Assembly (NCBI GenBank): GCA_019918135.1
Contig: WBZZ01004176.1
Span: 110,001-174,000, forward strand
Origin: Paulinella micropora
Lineage: Eukaryota; Cercozoa; Imbricatea; Euglyphida; Paulinellidae
Reading direction: 5' to 3'
DNA length: 64,000 nt
How positions within the stretch are numbered: position 1 is the stretch's first letter; each line of letters opens with the position of its first letter. The notes beneath the pieces are model-generated. The model did no database searches, was not told the DNA's origin, and saw only the letters and a list, made by a program, of their open reading frames with translations. This document shows positions 9,341-18,132 of the stretch, piece by piece. A program made the translations under genes and the position numbers.

Positions 9341-10153
9341 TTAACGAGATTTCAACAAATTAAAAAATGATGAAAATAGAGAAAAATAATTCGTCTCACG
9401 GTAAATCAACAATGTCATTACAATACCCAAACCGTTTAGGTTAATTGGTTGGTCGTTTTCGTCTGTCAAATAGAAACGATACACATTGCTTGAACTAGTA
9501 GATAACCGTTTCCCGTATTCACTACCCGAGCCGTCGTAAATAACAGAGCCGAACGGGATTTCATTCGCCGTGTATATTTCCTGTAATACGTGATTATCAC
9601 CTTCCCCAACGAGGTCGCTTTGTAGATACAAGGTTTTTTCGCCCGTCAATATTATGACATTTGGAGACCTAATGGTATTATTAGCAAAGAAATAAGTAGA
9701 GGACCTCTCAAACCCCATAATTTCGTGGACCCTTGTTTCGTCGTCAAATACAAACCGCGGTTGAATTCCTCCGTTGTCTGCCACAGTAAATAATAGCTTG
9801 CCGTCTTCGGGGTCGGTGTTGGTGTTGTTGCTTGTTATTGTGTATGTGTAGTCATTGGGGCTTTCTGCGGTTAGCACTTCGGCTAGCTTATTTTTTAAGT
9901 TGTTCATTGTGTAGTTGCCCTCAGGTATGGTAATCAGTGCCTCGTTGCCATCTTCACTCAGAATAAAAGTATTATAAGGACTGGCGACGGAATAATACGA
10001 CTTCGGAACATAGATATGAAGTATTTTACAGTGTGTTGGATTGTCTAACCCTTTCATATCAATGGAGTGTGTAAAATCGCTATCTGTGCCGTTTATCCTG
10101 TTTTTGCTATTGACATAGTAAATGTTAGAGCTCCTGCCACCGCGATAGTCCAT
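9341..10153 (-). CDS. mCP: minor capsid (penton-like) protein
   Basis: A 270-residue protein with the layout of the single-jelly-roll penton protein of virophages and Polintons. An N-terminal SSNIYYVNSKNRI segment leads to IYVPKSYYSVASPYNTF, then the diagnostic ITIPEGNYTMNNLKNKL, and later a FVFDDETRVHEIMGF stretch. The ATG at 10153 is well placed after a promoter-like element. It would form the five-fold vertices together with the major capsid protein encoded just downstream on the same strand. The assignment rests on these motifs; no structure was modelled. Confidence 0.75.
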   Translation of the reverse strand: MDYRGGRSSNIYYVNSKNRINGTDSDFTHSIDMKGLDNPTHCKILHIYVPKSYYSVASPYNTFILSEDGNEALITIPEGNYTMNNLKNKLAEVLTAESPNDYTYTITSNNTNTDPEDGKLLFTVADNGGIQPRFVFDDETRVHEIMGFERSSTYFFANNTIRSPNVIILTGEKTLYLQSDLVGEGDNHVLQEIYTANEIPFGSVIYDGSGSEYGKRLSTSSSNVYRFYLTDENDQPINLNGLGIVMTLLIYRETNYFSLFSSFFNLLKSR

Positions 10154-10154
10154 T

Positions 10155-10202
10155 GACCCGACTTTTTTGGTGAAGCTTTTTTAAAAAAGGTTCGTATATA
10201 TT
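10155..10202 (-). promoter_or_regulatory. upstream element shared with the integrase gene
   Basis: Read on the minus strand, a block of about 40 bases (GAACC, T run, A run, AGCTTCACC, A6, GTCGGGTC) precedes the minor capsid ATG. The same block precedes the integrase gene at 18,632-18,672 on the plus strand. Upstream of it is TATACGAAC, a one-base variant of the TATAGGAAC motif. Confidence 0.55.
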
Positions 10203-10234
10203 AGAAAATATATTTTTTATTTTACTGGCGGGGT

Positions 10235-12235
10235 CTAAATGAAAGTATCAAATCCGTAGCCGTTCTGGGTTTTCAACTCCTCCGCTTCTTTTTCTTTTAA
10301 GTCCGTCCAACCGCTGGCAAATTTAAAGCGGTTCCCTTTCGCTCTTTCTTTAAGAAACCTAATACTATGCCACCCGCAAGTGTCTGAGGTGTTTGATTGG
10401 TTTTTAACCTGATTGACCTTCATAAGCAGGTATGTGTTCGGCTTGCTCTTTTCAATAAGCTGTTTCATTTGGTGTAGAAATAGCTCAGTCGGCTTATACA
10501 GTGCAAGCGGGTCGTAGATTTCAATAGTGTCGTCTTTAATGGTGTCAATCCAAACAGCAATCCAATGTGAGCCTGGTTGGCTAGACTTATCCAAGTTCAT
10601 TATAAAGCCATACTTCTTTCTTTTTTCTGGTTTCAGTTTGTTTATTTCGTCGCTCGCCACAGTCCCCAAATACCATTCGTGCTTTTTCATAATGTTGTCT
10701 ATTTCGTCCGTCATTAATCCTCTACCTTCACCCGATAAGTTCGCTGGTAGTTTTTGTTGCTCTTCTGTTGGTGTTGGTTGTTGCTCTTCTGTTGGCTGTG
10801 GTTGTTGTGCTGGTTGTTGCTCTTCTGTTGGCTGTGGTTGTTGCGGTAGATGCTCTTCTGTTGGCTGTTCCTCGGTTGGTTCTATGCCGACTATATTTGA
10901 AACTTGATTTTTAATATTTGGGTCAATTCTCATTTCAGATACTAAGTTATTTACATAATCCTTCTTCTTCATTTTCTTCTTGTATTTACCCTTCTTCAAA
11001 TATTTCTTAATTGCTGGTATTGTTAAAAGTTTGTGTATTAATTCCTCCATCGTTTTTACCCCAGCACCAGCTTGGTTTATTCCCAAATAATCAGCAAGTT
11101 TCTTTCTCATTTCATTCTGGTCTATTCCTAAATCAATACCCTCATCTACTATAACTTTTGCCATACCCGCAGTCGTGTGTTTTCCTTTAACTTTTTTTGG
11201 TGGAGGTTTGCCCAGAGCTTTCATTTTATCTTCCAAAGCAGGACCCAAAGTTTTGGGTATATCCAATTTTGGATACTTGTAATCATTTCTTAAACCTGCG
11301 GAGATGTGGGATATTTTATCTTTAATTTCAAAATGTTTCGCTTTGGCCTCCGCTAGTTTTTTTTCTTGTTCTAATTCTTTTTTGTATTGTTCCGCCAGTT
11401 CTTTCTGCTCTTCTGCTGATTGGGCGGTGGCTATTGCTTGCTCTATTCCTTTACCAAGTTTGTCAAATTCTGTTTTAGTCAAGCTATTAATAAATTTCTT
11501 GCTAAATCCAGCTTCCTTCATTAATTCAATGTATTTTTCTTTTAATTCCTTTTCGGCCTTTTTCTCTTCTTTTGTTTTCAATGGCATCTGCTTTTCTTCT
11601 GGTGCTTGTGGTGCTTGTGGTGCTTGTGGGGCTTGTGGTGGTGCTTGTGGTGGTCCTAGTTGTGGGGCTTGTGGTGGTGCTTGTGGTGGTGCTTGTGGTG
11701 GTGCTTGTGGTGGTGCTTGTGGTGGTGCTTGTATGTATTGAGGTTGGAAAGGTGGTAATAACATTAAATTATTTTTTCTATCTTGTTCAAATTTTACATC
11801 CTCTATAAGTTTTTGCTCTCTGTTCGCCTCCCTTATGAGGTCTTCTTGTCTTTCTTTAATGTCAGCATTCTCTTTCCTCTCCATTCTTTGCTTCTCATCT
11901 TCTGCCTGTTCTTTTAACTTCTTTTCCTTTTCTTCCTGCTCGTGTATTAGTTCATATTTTTTCAGCAGGTTGTTTTGTATCTGGTTGCGGTTCTCGTGTT
12001 CAAGGCGATTGAATTCGGACTTAACAATTCGCTCCTTCGTCTTTCGTGTTTTCTTCGTTTTATTGTCCCCTTTCATATATTTCAGAAACAGTTTAACGAT
12101 TTGAAGTGTTGAAAGGTCATTCGTTTTCTCGCCAAAGTTGAGATATGCTCGTTTGCCTTTCACTTTGATATATGGTCTGCCATCTTTGGTTCTGTATATT
12201 CTGGGGGGCCGTAGTTTCTTTGGCTTACTTCGCAT
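10235..12235 (-). CDS. PRO: adenovirus/Ulp1-type cysteine protease with long N-terminal extension
   Basis: A 666-residue protein. The last ~130 residues form a C48/C5-type protease: H557 (GSHWIAVWID), D575 (IYDPL), a Gln near 609 and the nucleophile C620 in TCGWHSIRFL. In Polintons this enzyme matures capsid proteins. Most of the protein is an unusual extension: a short N-terminal RIYRTKDGRPYIKVKGKRAY segment, a long Glu/Lys coiled coil (about 85-150), Pro-Gln-Ala repeats (about 165-210), more coiled coil, a Lys-rich patch near 415-425 and a second repeat region of PTEEQQPQ type (about 455-500). Typical adenain is about 200 residues, so the extension may be a virion scaffold or core part. Confidence 0.85.
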   Translation of the reverse strand: MRSKPKKLRPPRIYRTKDGRPYIKVKGKRAYLNFGEKTNDLSTLQIVKLFLKYMKGDNKTKKTRKTKERIVKSEFNRLEHENRNQIQNNLLKKYELIHEQEEKEKKLKEQAEDEKQRMERKENADIKERQEDLIREANREQKLIEDVKFEQDRKNNLMLLPPFQPQYIQAPPQAPPQAPPQAPPQAPPQAPQLGPPQAPPQAPQAPQAPQAPEEKQMPLKTKEEKKAEKELKEKYIELMKEAGFSKKFINSLTKTEFDKLGKGIEQAIATAQSAEEQKELAEQYKKELEQEKKLAEAKAKHFEIKDKISHISAGLRNDYKYPKLDIPKTLGPALEDKMKALGKPPPKKVKGKHTTAGMAKVIVDEGIDLGIDQNEMRKKLADYLGINQAGAGVKTMEELIHKLLTIPAIKKYLKKGKYKKKMKKKDYVNNLVSEMRIDPNIKNQVSNIVGIEPTEEQPTEEHLPQQPQPTEEQQPAQQPQPTEEQQPTPTEEQQKLPANLSGEGRGLMTDEIDNIMKKHEWYLGTVASDEINKLKPEKRKKYGFIMNLDKSSQPGSHWIAVWIDTIKDDTIEIYDPLALYKPTELFLHQMKQLIEKSKPNTYLLMKVNQVKNQSNTSDTCGWHSIRFLKERAKGNRFKFASGWTDLKEKEAEELKTQNGYGFDTFI

Positions 12236-12306
12236 TACTACTGGTTGTATATTATTAGTAAAAAAAAATAATAGAAGGTTTAGTTTTTTATTTGAGTGGT
12301 TTGTCC

Positions 12307-12621
12307 TTACCTAAATTTAACAGCTCCTCCTCGTTGCTTGCCGTATCCTTGCTTCGCCGCAGCCCTCGCTACACGGTCCGCATAAGGAACTCCGACATCA
12401 CTGAGAAAGGTAGCACCTCTTGAAATCAATTGGTTCTTCTTGATAAATCTATTAGCATCCACTATCGCTTTTCCAACCTTGGCCCAATTAACACGGCCTC
12501 CTGTTTGTTTCTTTTTTCCTTTCTTCTTGCCTCCCGCTTGTGGCATCTTTGTAATTGGTGAAGGATTGTATCCGATATTGTATCCCGCTGGTTGTGAAAT
12601 AATCACTGGTGATGTTGGCAT
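12307..12621 (-). CDS. small basic virion-core-like protein
   Basis: A 104-residue, strongly basic protein. It has a Gly/Lys stretch (AGGKKKGKKKQTGGR, about 30-44), an amphipathic helix-like middle (WAKVGKAIVDANRFIKKN) and a C-terminal KQRGG. It lies between the packaging ATPase and the protease on the same strand, inside the morphogenesis module. Polinton-like viruses and virophages often have a small basic protein here, compared with adenovirus core proteins. The GG pairs could be protease sites, but this is inference. Confidence 0.6.
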   Translation of the reverse strand: MPTSPVIISQPAGYNIGYNPSPITKMPQAGGKKKGKKKQTGGRVNWAKVGKAIVDANRFIKKNQLISRGATFLSDVGVPYADRVARAAAKQGYGKQRGGAVKFR

Positions 12622-12658
12622 CTATATATAGTTCTGAAAAAAATAAATAATATAAAAA

Positions 12659-13483
12659 TTACTTTAAGCGAATATTGAAGTTCTTTCGTAATTCATCAGA
12701 TACCGCATCTACATACAAAAAGTTAAACCTCTCTTTCGTTGCCTCGTGATATTTTTCAATGAAGTATTCAAGGTCATAGCCAAGGTCCAAATGCTTATAC
12801 ACGAGTTCTATTTTATCAACACTCTGTCCAGGAAAAATAAGAAGGTAGTCAAGCTGTTTAATTGCCTCAGGTCGCAGGTCGTTAAGGTACTGCGAACTCA
12901 TAATAACCTTTGAACGGAAATGCCTGTTGCGCTTCAACAGGTCGCTTACTGATTTATCCCTTAACCCACTACCCAAATCATCTAACACGAAAACAACTTC
13001 TGGTGTAATGTATTTGCTCGGCCTCTCCACCTTTTCGCCTCCCTCCTGTTTCTTCTTTTCCTCTTTTCCAAAATATAAAAACTTTGGCTTCGGTTCTTCT
13101 TTGCCGTCTTGAATGATTTCGCCTTCTTCTTGCTCCTCGTCGGGTTTGTTGAGCTTGTCCAATTCGTAATCAATCACACTATACCCATCCGTTTTCAAAT
13201 ATGTATATATCGCCATTGGGTTTCCCTTCTTCTTGAAGTGCTTAACCATTTCTTTGTATATGTGGTCTTTGTGTATTGTTGAAGCAATAATAACAATGCG
13301 GGTCTTTTTGTCAGTTGTTCGTTTTAGGATTTCAAACAGTGCCGTTGTCTTACCACTCTTCTTGCGAGCGAGAAGAAAAATATTGGCATACGGTTCATCA
13401 AATAACTTATATCCTTTTGCCAACTTGTCGCCATCTCCGTTTTGCTTAACTGGTTTCACCTTTACATTATTGATTTTCTCCAT
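12659..13483 (-). CDS. ATP: A32/FtsK-HerA-type genome-packaging ATPase
   Basis: A 274-residue ATPase. Walker A is ARKKSGKT near residues 39-46. Walker B is VVFVLDDLG near 165-172, with sensor-type SSQYLNDL downstream. This is the A32-like packaging ATPase shared by Polintons, virophages and large DNA viruses, which pumps DNA into the capsid. An insertion between Walker A and B is rich in Glu/Lys (about residues 115-155). The frame starts at a GTG, but the following ATG at 13483 is used here. It is flanked by structural genes on the same strand. Confidence 0.9.
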   Translation of the reverse strand: MEKINNVKVKPVKQNGDGDKLAKGYKLFDEPYANIFLLARKKSGKTTALFEILKRTTDKKTRIVIIASTIHKDHIYKEMVKHFKKKGNPMAIYTYLKTDGYSVIDYELDKLNKPDEEQEEGEIIQDGKEEPKPKFLYFGKEEKKKQEGGEKVERPSKYITPEVVFVLDDLGSGLRDKSVSDLLKRNRHFRSKVIMSSQYLNDLRPEAIKQLDYLLIFPGQSVDKIELVYKHLDLGYDLEYFIEKYHEATKERFNFLYVDAVSDELRKNFNIRLK

Positions 13484-13498
13484 CACTCTATATTTTTA

Positions 13499-13861
13499 TT
13501 ATGCGATAAATTCCAAACAAATAACAATTCTTCCAGCTAGTGGGTCGGTCTCAATATTACCGCTGTCTGTTTTCAATACCCTAAAAGAATACTGCCCATC
13601 AGTCCAGCCGATATTTCCAAGATTATAACCGAGATTTGAAATGTTTGCCGTGGTGCTGTCGGCGAATGTCCCGATTATTCCAATACGGTCCATATAAAGG
13701 ATTTTTGTTTTCGTTTCAGTCAAGTCATTATAATAGTGGATAAACTTAACATTCATTCTAGTTGGGGTAAAGCTCATTTGAATGTTTTTGTCAAATGTCT
13801 TGCTACCACCAGCAAAATCATTACTTAGAAAAATAATCTTTTGGTATTTGAAATCCGTCAT
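13499..13861 (-). CDS. small protein of unknown function in the morphogenesis module
   Basis: A 120-residue protein, predicted beta-rich by eye, with no recognised motif and no membrane segment. It starts at a clear ATG and lies 15 bases upstream of the ATPase on the same strand, which points to a late or virion role. Its N-terminus (MTDFKYQKIIFLSND) and C-terminus (AGRIVICLEFIA) look like the strands of a small sandwich fold, possibly a cement or vertex protein. That is a guess from context only. Confidence 0.6.
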   Translation of the reverse strand: MTDFKYQKIIFLSNDFAGGSKTFDKNIQMSFTPTRMNVKFIHYYNDLTETKTKILYMDRIGIIGTFADSTTANISNLGYNLGNIGWTDGQYSFRVLKTDSGNIETDPLAGRIVICLEFIA

Positions 13862-13887
13862 TGTTTCTATATTGTGTATAATATATT

Positions 13888-14118
13888 ATGTTATTAATAT
13901 TATTATTTGTGTGCTCTGTGTTAGGTCGGACCGCTTGTGATTTCTATTCACGGGTCAGTGTTAAAAAAAATGAAAGTTGTGTGTGGTGTATCCAAAAAGG
14001 ATGTGTGTATAAGCCTTTTAGTGATTGGTGTGTTAGTTTTGATGAAGCCATTCCACTAATCTGCTCAAATGATGCCTCTTGGTATAAAGTCTATTCGTCT
14101 GAATGCTCGTCTTTTTGA
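13888..14118 (+). CDS. small secreted Cys-rich protein
   Basis: A 76-residue protein with a signal peptide (MLLILLFVCSVLGRTA). A mature part of about 60 residues follows with seven Cys in a spacing (CDFYSRVSVKKNESCVWC, then C, WC, C) that resembles a PSI-type or other small disulphide-rich domain. It is one of the few plus-strand genes in this half, so it may be expressed separately from the capsid block. Its role is unknown; a secreted or membrane-exposed product is likely. Confidence 0.6.
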   Translation: MLLILLFVCSVLGRTACDFYSRVSVKKNESCVWCIQKGCVYKPFSDWCVSFDEAIPLICSNDASWYKVYSSECSSF

Positions 14119-14144
14119 AAAAAAGGACACAAAAACCGCGGGGG

Positions 14145-14486
14145 TTATTTCTTTGAACTAGATGGGCTAGGAAGGCAGATGCCTATTAATAGTGTTAAAA
14201 TACCCACATAAGTGTTAGCAACCTTGCACGGTAAGTTCTTTTCAGATAGCCTTACAATACAAAGGGTGATGATGGCGATAATGATACCCATTTGAAATAA
14301 GTATTTGATAAGTCGGCTGTCGGTTTTTCGCTTAGTCAAACAGCAATCCCAGCTGTCCTCGTATTCGTGGTCTAATTTTTTTTCTTCCTGCTTAATTTGG
14401 ACATCTAGCACACGGTTTTTGAGTTCGGGTGTGAGTTCGCCTCCATCTACTTCTATGATTGGTGGTGGGTGTAATCTAGGGGGCAT
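14145..14486 (-). CDS. two-span membrane protein
   Basis: A 113-residue protein from the ATG at 14486 (MPPRLHPPPI). It has a Pro-rich start, a charged middle with two adjacent Cys, and two hydrophobic segments (about 68-85 and 94-108, the second ending in ICLPSP). Proteins of this shape recur in Polinton-like viruses and giant viruses and may be virion membrane proteins. The leader hairpin upstream matches those of the capsid genes, suggesting co-regulation. No enzymatic motif is seen. Confidence 0.6.
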   Translation of the reverse strand: MPPRLHPPPIIEVDGGELTPELKNRVLDVQIKQEEKKLDHEYEDSWDCCLTKRKTDSRLIKYLFQMGIIIAIITLCIVRLSEKNLPCKVANTYVGILTLLIGICLPSPSSSKK

Positions 14487-14491
14487 TAGTA

Positions 14492-14535
14492 GTAAGTGCT
14501 TTTTTACAAAAACCACTTACAATCTCAAAAACTAT
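14492..14535 (-). promoter_or_regulatory. leader hairpin of the 14145-14486 gene
   Basis: Arms GTAAGTG and CACTTAC lie at 14520-14492 on the minus strand, with inner T5/A6 runs, ending five bases before the ATG. The sequence is nearly identical to the major capsid leader. An AATATAG box lies about 15 bases upstream. A second short hairpin, GTAAGG/CCTTAC (14,545-14,562), overlaps the 3' end of the upstream fibre gene. Confidence 0.6.
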
Positions 14536-14558
14536 ATTGGGTTTGTAAGGGCTTGTCC

Positions 14559-17500
14559 TTACGGAAATAAAACTGCTCGTATTTCTGCTAATTGGTTGGT
14601 TTGGTCTTGTAATATATTAAGTAAAGTTTTATTTTCTTTTTCTAAATTAACTACCTTCTCTGATAATTGTTGAACGGCTTTAATTAACGGGGCGATAAAC
14701 TCTGAATAACCTATACCATAACCGACATCACCACTATCTACGCATTTAACATCTTCTGGATTGATGCTTACACCCTTCAATTCACATTCTTGTCTTTGCT
14801 TTTGACACGGAACCATTATTGTTTCTTTTGAAAATCCAGCAAAATCTAACATATCCATTTCTGTCAGTAGGTCTTCTACCTCTTGTGCTATTAAACCCGC
14901 TCTCTGTTTCTTGTTATCGTCAATCATACGATAGCAGACTGGATTTAACTTATTGATAAAATCTAAGCCTAAACATTCCTTTATATCGCTTTTAAGACGT
15001 CTGTCTGATGTTTGAACGGGGCCAGTTAATACCCATAAAGTCCCATCGCTCGCTCTTAATGACATTAAAGCAGTATTTGAATTATTCTCCCATATGAACC
15101 CACTCGTTGAAGAACCATTCACTCTAAATCTAATAGCATAAGAAGTTAATCCTCCTCCTCCTCCTGCTGGTGCTGTTCCTCCAGACAGTGATTTATTATT
15201 CCCAGACTGGCTCATATAAATCCCCCAGTTTGAATCTCCAATGTCCCATACAAATATTCCTCTCGCATTCGTCCCGTCTGTTTGTCCTTGAATTGCTATT
15301 TTTGCCCCATTGGTTGATGCTGATGCCGTTGTTAGCACCCCAGAATATGTAATTCCCGCATTTGCTGTCAATAGTCCAGCATTGCTTATGTTCATTGCCT
15401 CACCCCATGATGATATAGTAGTTCCAGCCGATACTCCTGATTTGTAATAGAAAGTAAGATTAGTTCCTTTTTGTATTATAAAGTTAGATGTCGCAGAAGA
15501 TGATTTCCATACACCTCCCGACACATAAGCATCAAACCCTAAATTAATATCATTATGAGCATAATTCCACATTTGAAAAAGTGGATGAGTGTCTGCTGTT
15601 GTTATTGCCTGTATATGTGGCCCCGCGGTGTTGCTCGCCGTTCCATATAACTCTAAGCCACCAGTTGCTCCTACTCCTTTCGTTGTATTGCCTATGATTA
15701 TTGGTTTGCCTGATGCGGTCGTTATTTTGTCGCTTGCTGTTATTGTTGTTGTTGATATCCCCGCGGTTGAAGTAATTGTTGTTCCCGTTATTGTTCCACC
15801 ATTTGTTATATTGTTTGAGTTCATATCTAAGGCACCATAAAACCGCATACCGCCAGCATTGTTAAAACGGACAATGTCGGACGAAGCACTTTTATTATCC
15901 AAAAGTTTTGAAATATAAAGTCCCGCTCCTTTTACATCAGCCGCTACATTCGTAAATACATAACCTCTTTGGTCTGCGGTTCCACTTGTAGCAGTATTTA
16001 GAGTAAATAAGAAATACTGATAATCACCCGTTGTCTGACTGAAAAAGATATCTCCTCCGTTTTGGTTTAATATCCTCGCCCCATTATATGTTATATTTCC
16101 ACCATTAATGATATCTACATTATTGAAATCGGCTTGGCTTAATAAGGTCAGTGCTTTTACATCATTTCTACTTCCATTAAATATCTTAATTCCTGTTATG
16201 GTTTGGTCGCCTGTTAGTTTTACATTTTGCCCGTCCAATGTGTCCGCATACCCTTTTGTCGCCCCGTCCGTTGATAATGTCGGAGTTCCAAGGTTGGCTA
16301 TTTTGCTACTATTACAATCTAGCCCAGAAGCATTTACCCAACCGACGATTGTCCCGTCAATAATAAAACTTATTTTTTTCGCAGAAATTTCAAAGTTGTA
16401 ATATGTCGCTGTTTTCATATCCAAACTAGCAATTGACCCGATATTGGCTGTGGAGTTAAAAACAACGAATGTTCCTTTTGTTGTAGCATTTATTGAATTT
16501 CCAGTAATTTCAAGACCACTGCTATATGTCTTAATTCCTGCTATGGTTTGGTTTCCTGTTAGTTTCACATTTTGCCCGTCTAATGTGTCCGCATACCCTT
16601 TTGTCGCTCCGTCCGTTGTTGCTGTTGGTGTGGCCAAATTTGTAATTTTTCTGTTGTTCAAAGATAGTGTCGTGCCAGTCGCGGTCGCGATTACATTATC
16701 ACCCGCATATAAATCAACACATGACCCTGTTATTTGTATTGGATAATAGGCCGCGGTTGCTATTTTTTGTGCCACAATCTCTCCTATATTTGTCGCCGTA
16801 TCAAAGGCAATACCGATACCATCAAAAGCGGCTGGACCTGTGGCACCCCGCACTTCTATTGTTGAAGTAAATTTTTTATTCCCTGCTATGGTTTGGTCTC
16901 CTGTTAGTTTTACGGCCGAAGTATCAAGAGTAGAAACATCAACACCATCAACAAGATTAACATTTGTTATACTTTGGCTTTTCATATCAATCCCCGCACT
17001 CGCATTTATTATACTGCTAAATGTCTTAATACCCGCTATGGTTTGGTCTCCTGTTAGTTTGACGACTGCGGTATCAAGGGTGGATACATCAATACCATCA
17101 ACCAAATTTACATTTGTTATTGAAAATCCTCCCATATTTAAACTACCCGTCATAGCCGTTGTGCCATCCTTGGCCAGTTTCGTATCGGTATATGCTTTTG
17201 TTGAAGCATCGCCGTCATAGAATGGTGCGGGCAGTCCGCTGATTGCTGTTGAGCTGTTAAAATTTAAAACATTATTTGTTAATGTCATTCCACCACCTGT
17301 TGTTGGAGCAAAAAGTATGGACGAGCCTACAATAGTTAGTGGATAACCCGTGGCTCCACCCGCATCCGAAGAATAAATAGAACCCATATTATTGTTGTAA
17401 TTGAAGAATAACTTACCTGTGTTTAATGGATTTGTGTCTTTTACGGCCACATAAGTAGTAAATGTTTTGTTTCCTGTTATAGTCTGGTCTCCTGTTAGTT

Positions 17501-18068
17501 TAACGACATTCGTGTCAAGAGCCGAAACATCAATACCATCAACAGTGCCCACATTTACTACATTAAAACCTCCCATATTTAAATTTCCAAACATCATAGT
17601 GAGGCCATCCAATCTAAGAAAAGGAGAAGCAACATTTCGCCATTGCCCAGTGCTGTAAATGAGCAGTTGGTTATCAGCGGGGGTGCCTGTTATGACTACA
17701 TCACTTAAAGCATCTATTGATTTAGTTGCTATCCTTGTGTCAAAATCTGTATTAGCCCTTGCTGTGGTATAATATAAATTAGTGCCTTCGGAAAGGTTAG
17801 TGGTTGATTTAGTGGTTAGTCGCGCATCAAACCTACCATCAGTATAGTATAGATTAGTGCCTTCTTTTAAGTCAGTCGTTGATTTTAAAGCCAACCTCGC
17901 ATCAAATCGGCTATTAGTAAAGTAAAGATTTACGGGGTCAGCATCTTCTGGCACCCTATCTGTGTATAAGCCCACTATGTTTGTGTTCGTTAAATCAAGA
18001 TTGGCTATATCTAGTGAATCCACCGCAATTTCAGACAAGCCTAAGAGCGATTTGTATTGACTACCCAT
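14559..18068 (-). CDS. large trimeric fibre protein with C-terminal peptidase S74 chaperone
   Basis: A 1169-residue protein from the ATG at 18068 (MGSQYKSLLG); the frame beyond this is only antisense to the neighbour. The N-terminal part has tail-fibre repeats (GTNLYYT, RFDARL, TKST). The middle contains at least five copies of a VKLTGDQTIxGxKxF repeat separated by Asn/Thr/Gly-rich spans. The last ~150 residues begin TSDRRLKSDIKECLGLDFIN and contain AGLIAQEVEDLL, the signature of the S74 intramolecular chaperone that trimerises and then cleaves itself off phage and viral fibres. A C-terminal coiled coil follows. It is likely the host-recognition spike and the largest gene of the element. Confidence 0.85.
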   Translation of the reverse strand: MGSQYKSLLGLSEIAVDSLDIANLDLTNTNIVGLYTDRVPEDADPVNLYFTNSRFDARLALKSTTDLKEGTNLYYTDGRFDARLTTKSTTNLSEGTNLYYTTARANTDFDTRIATKSIDALSDVVITGTPADNQLLIYSTGQWRNVASPFLRLDGLTMMFGNLNMGGFNVVNVGTVDGIDVSALDTNVVKLTGDQTITGNKTFTTYVAVKDTNPLNTGKLFFNYNNNMGSIYSSDAGGATGYPLTIVGSSILFAPTTGGGMTLTNNVLNFNSSTAISGLPAPFYDGDASTKAYTDTKLAKDGTTAMTGSLNMGGFSITNVNLVDGIDVSTLDTAVVKLTGDQTIAGIKTFSSIINASAGIDMKSQSITNVNLVDGVDVSTLDTSAVKLTGDQTIAGNKKFTSTIEVRGATGPAAFDGIGIAFDTATNIGEIVAQKIATAAYYPIQITGSCVDLYAGDNVIATATGTTLSLNNRKITNLATPTATTDGATKGYADTLDGQNVKLTGNQTIAGIKTYSSGLEITGNSINATTKGTFVVFNSTANIGSIASLDMKTATYYNFEISAKKISFIIDGTIVGWVNASGLDCNSSKIANLGTPTLSTDGATKGYADTLDGQNVKLTGDQTITGIKIFNGSRNDVKALTLLSQADFNNVDIINGGNITYNGARILNQNGGDIFFSQTTGDYQYFLFTLNTATSGTADQRGYVFTNVAADVKGAGLYISKLLDNKSASSDIVRFNNAGGMRFYGALDMNSNNITNGGTITGTTITSTAGISTTTITASDKITTASGKPIIIGNTTKGVGATGGLELYGTASNTAGPHIQAITTADTHPLFQMWNYAHNDINLGFDAYVSGGVWKSSSATSNFIIQKGTNLTFYYKSGVSAGTTISSWGEAMNISNAGLLTANAGITYSGVLTTASASTNGAKIAIQGQTDGTNARGIFVWDIGDSNWGIYMSQSGNNKSLSGGTAPAGGGGGLTSYAIRFRVNGSSTSGFIWENNSNTALMSLRASDGTLWVLTGPVQTSDRRLKSDIKECLGLDFINKLNPVCYRMIDDNKKQRAGLIAQEVEDLLTEMDMLDFAGFSKETIMVPCQKQRQECELKGVSINPEDVKCVDSGDVGYGIGYSEFIAPLIKAVQQLSEKVVNLEKENKTLLNILQDQTNQLAEIRAVLFP

Positions 18069-18132
18069 TGTATATATTATCTTAATTAAAATATTATATT
18101 TAGGAAAATATAGCAACCCATAGCAAGCAAGA

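Noticed and set aside
7538-14520. GTAAGT in the leaders as 5' splice sites
   Set aside because: The motif is part of a compensated inverted repeat next to the ATG; no acceptor with a pyrimidine tract lies before the coding start.
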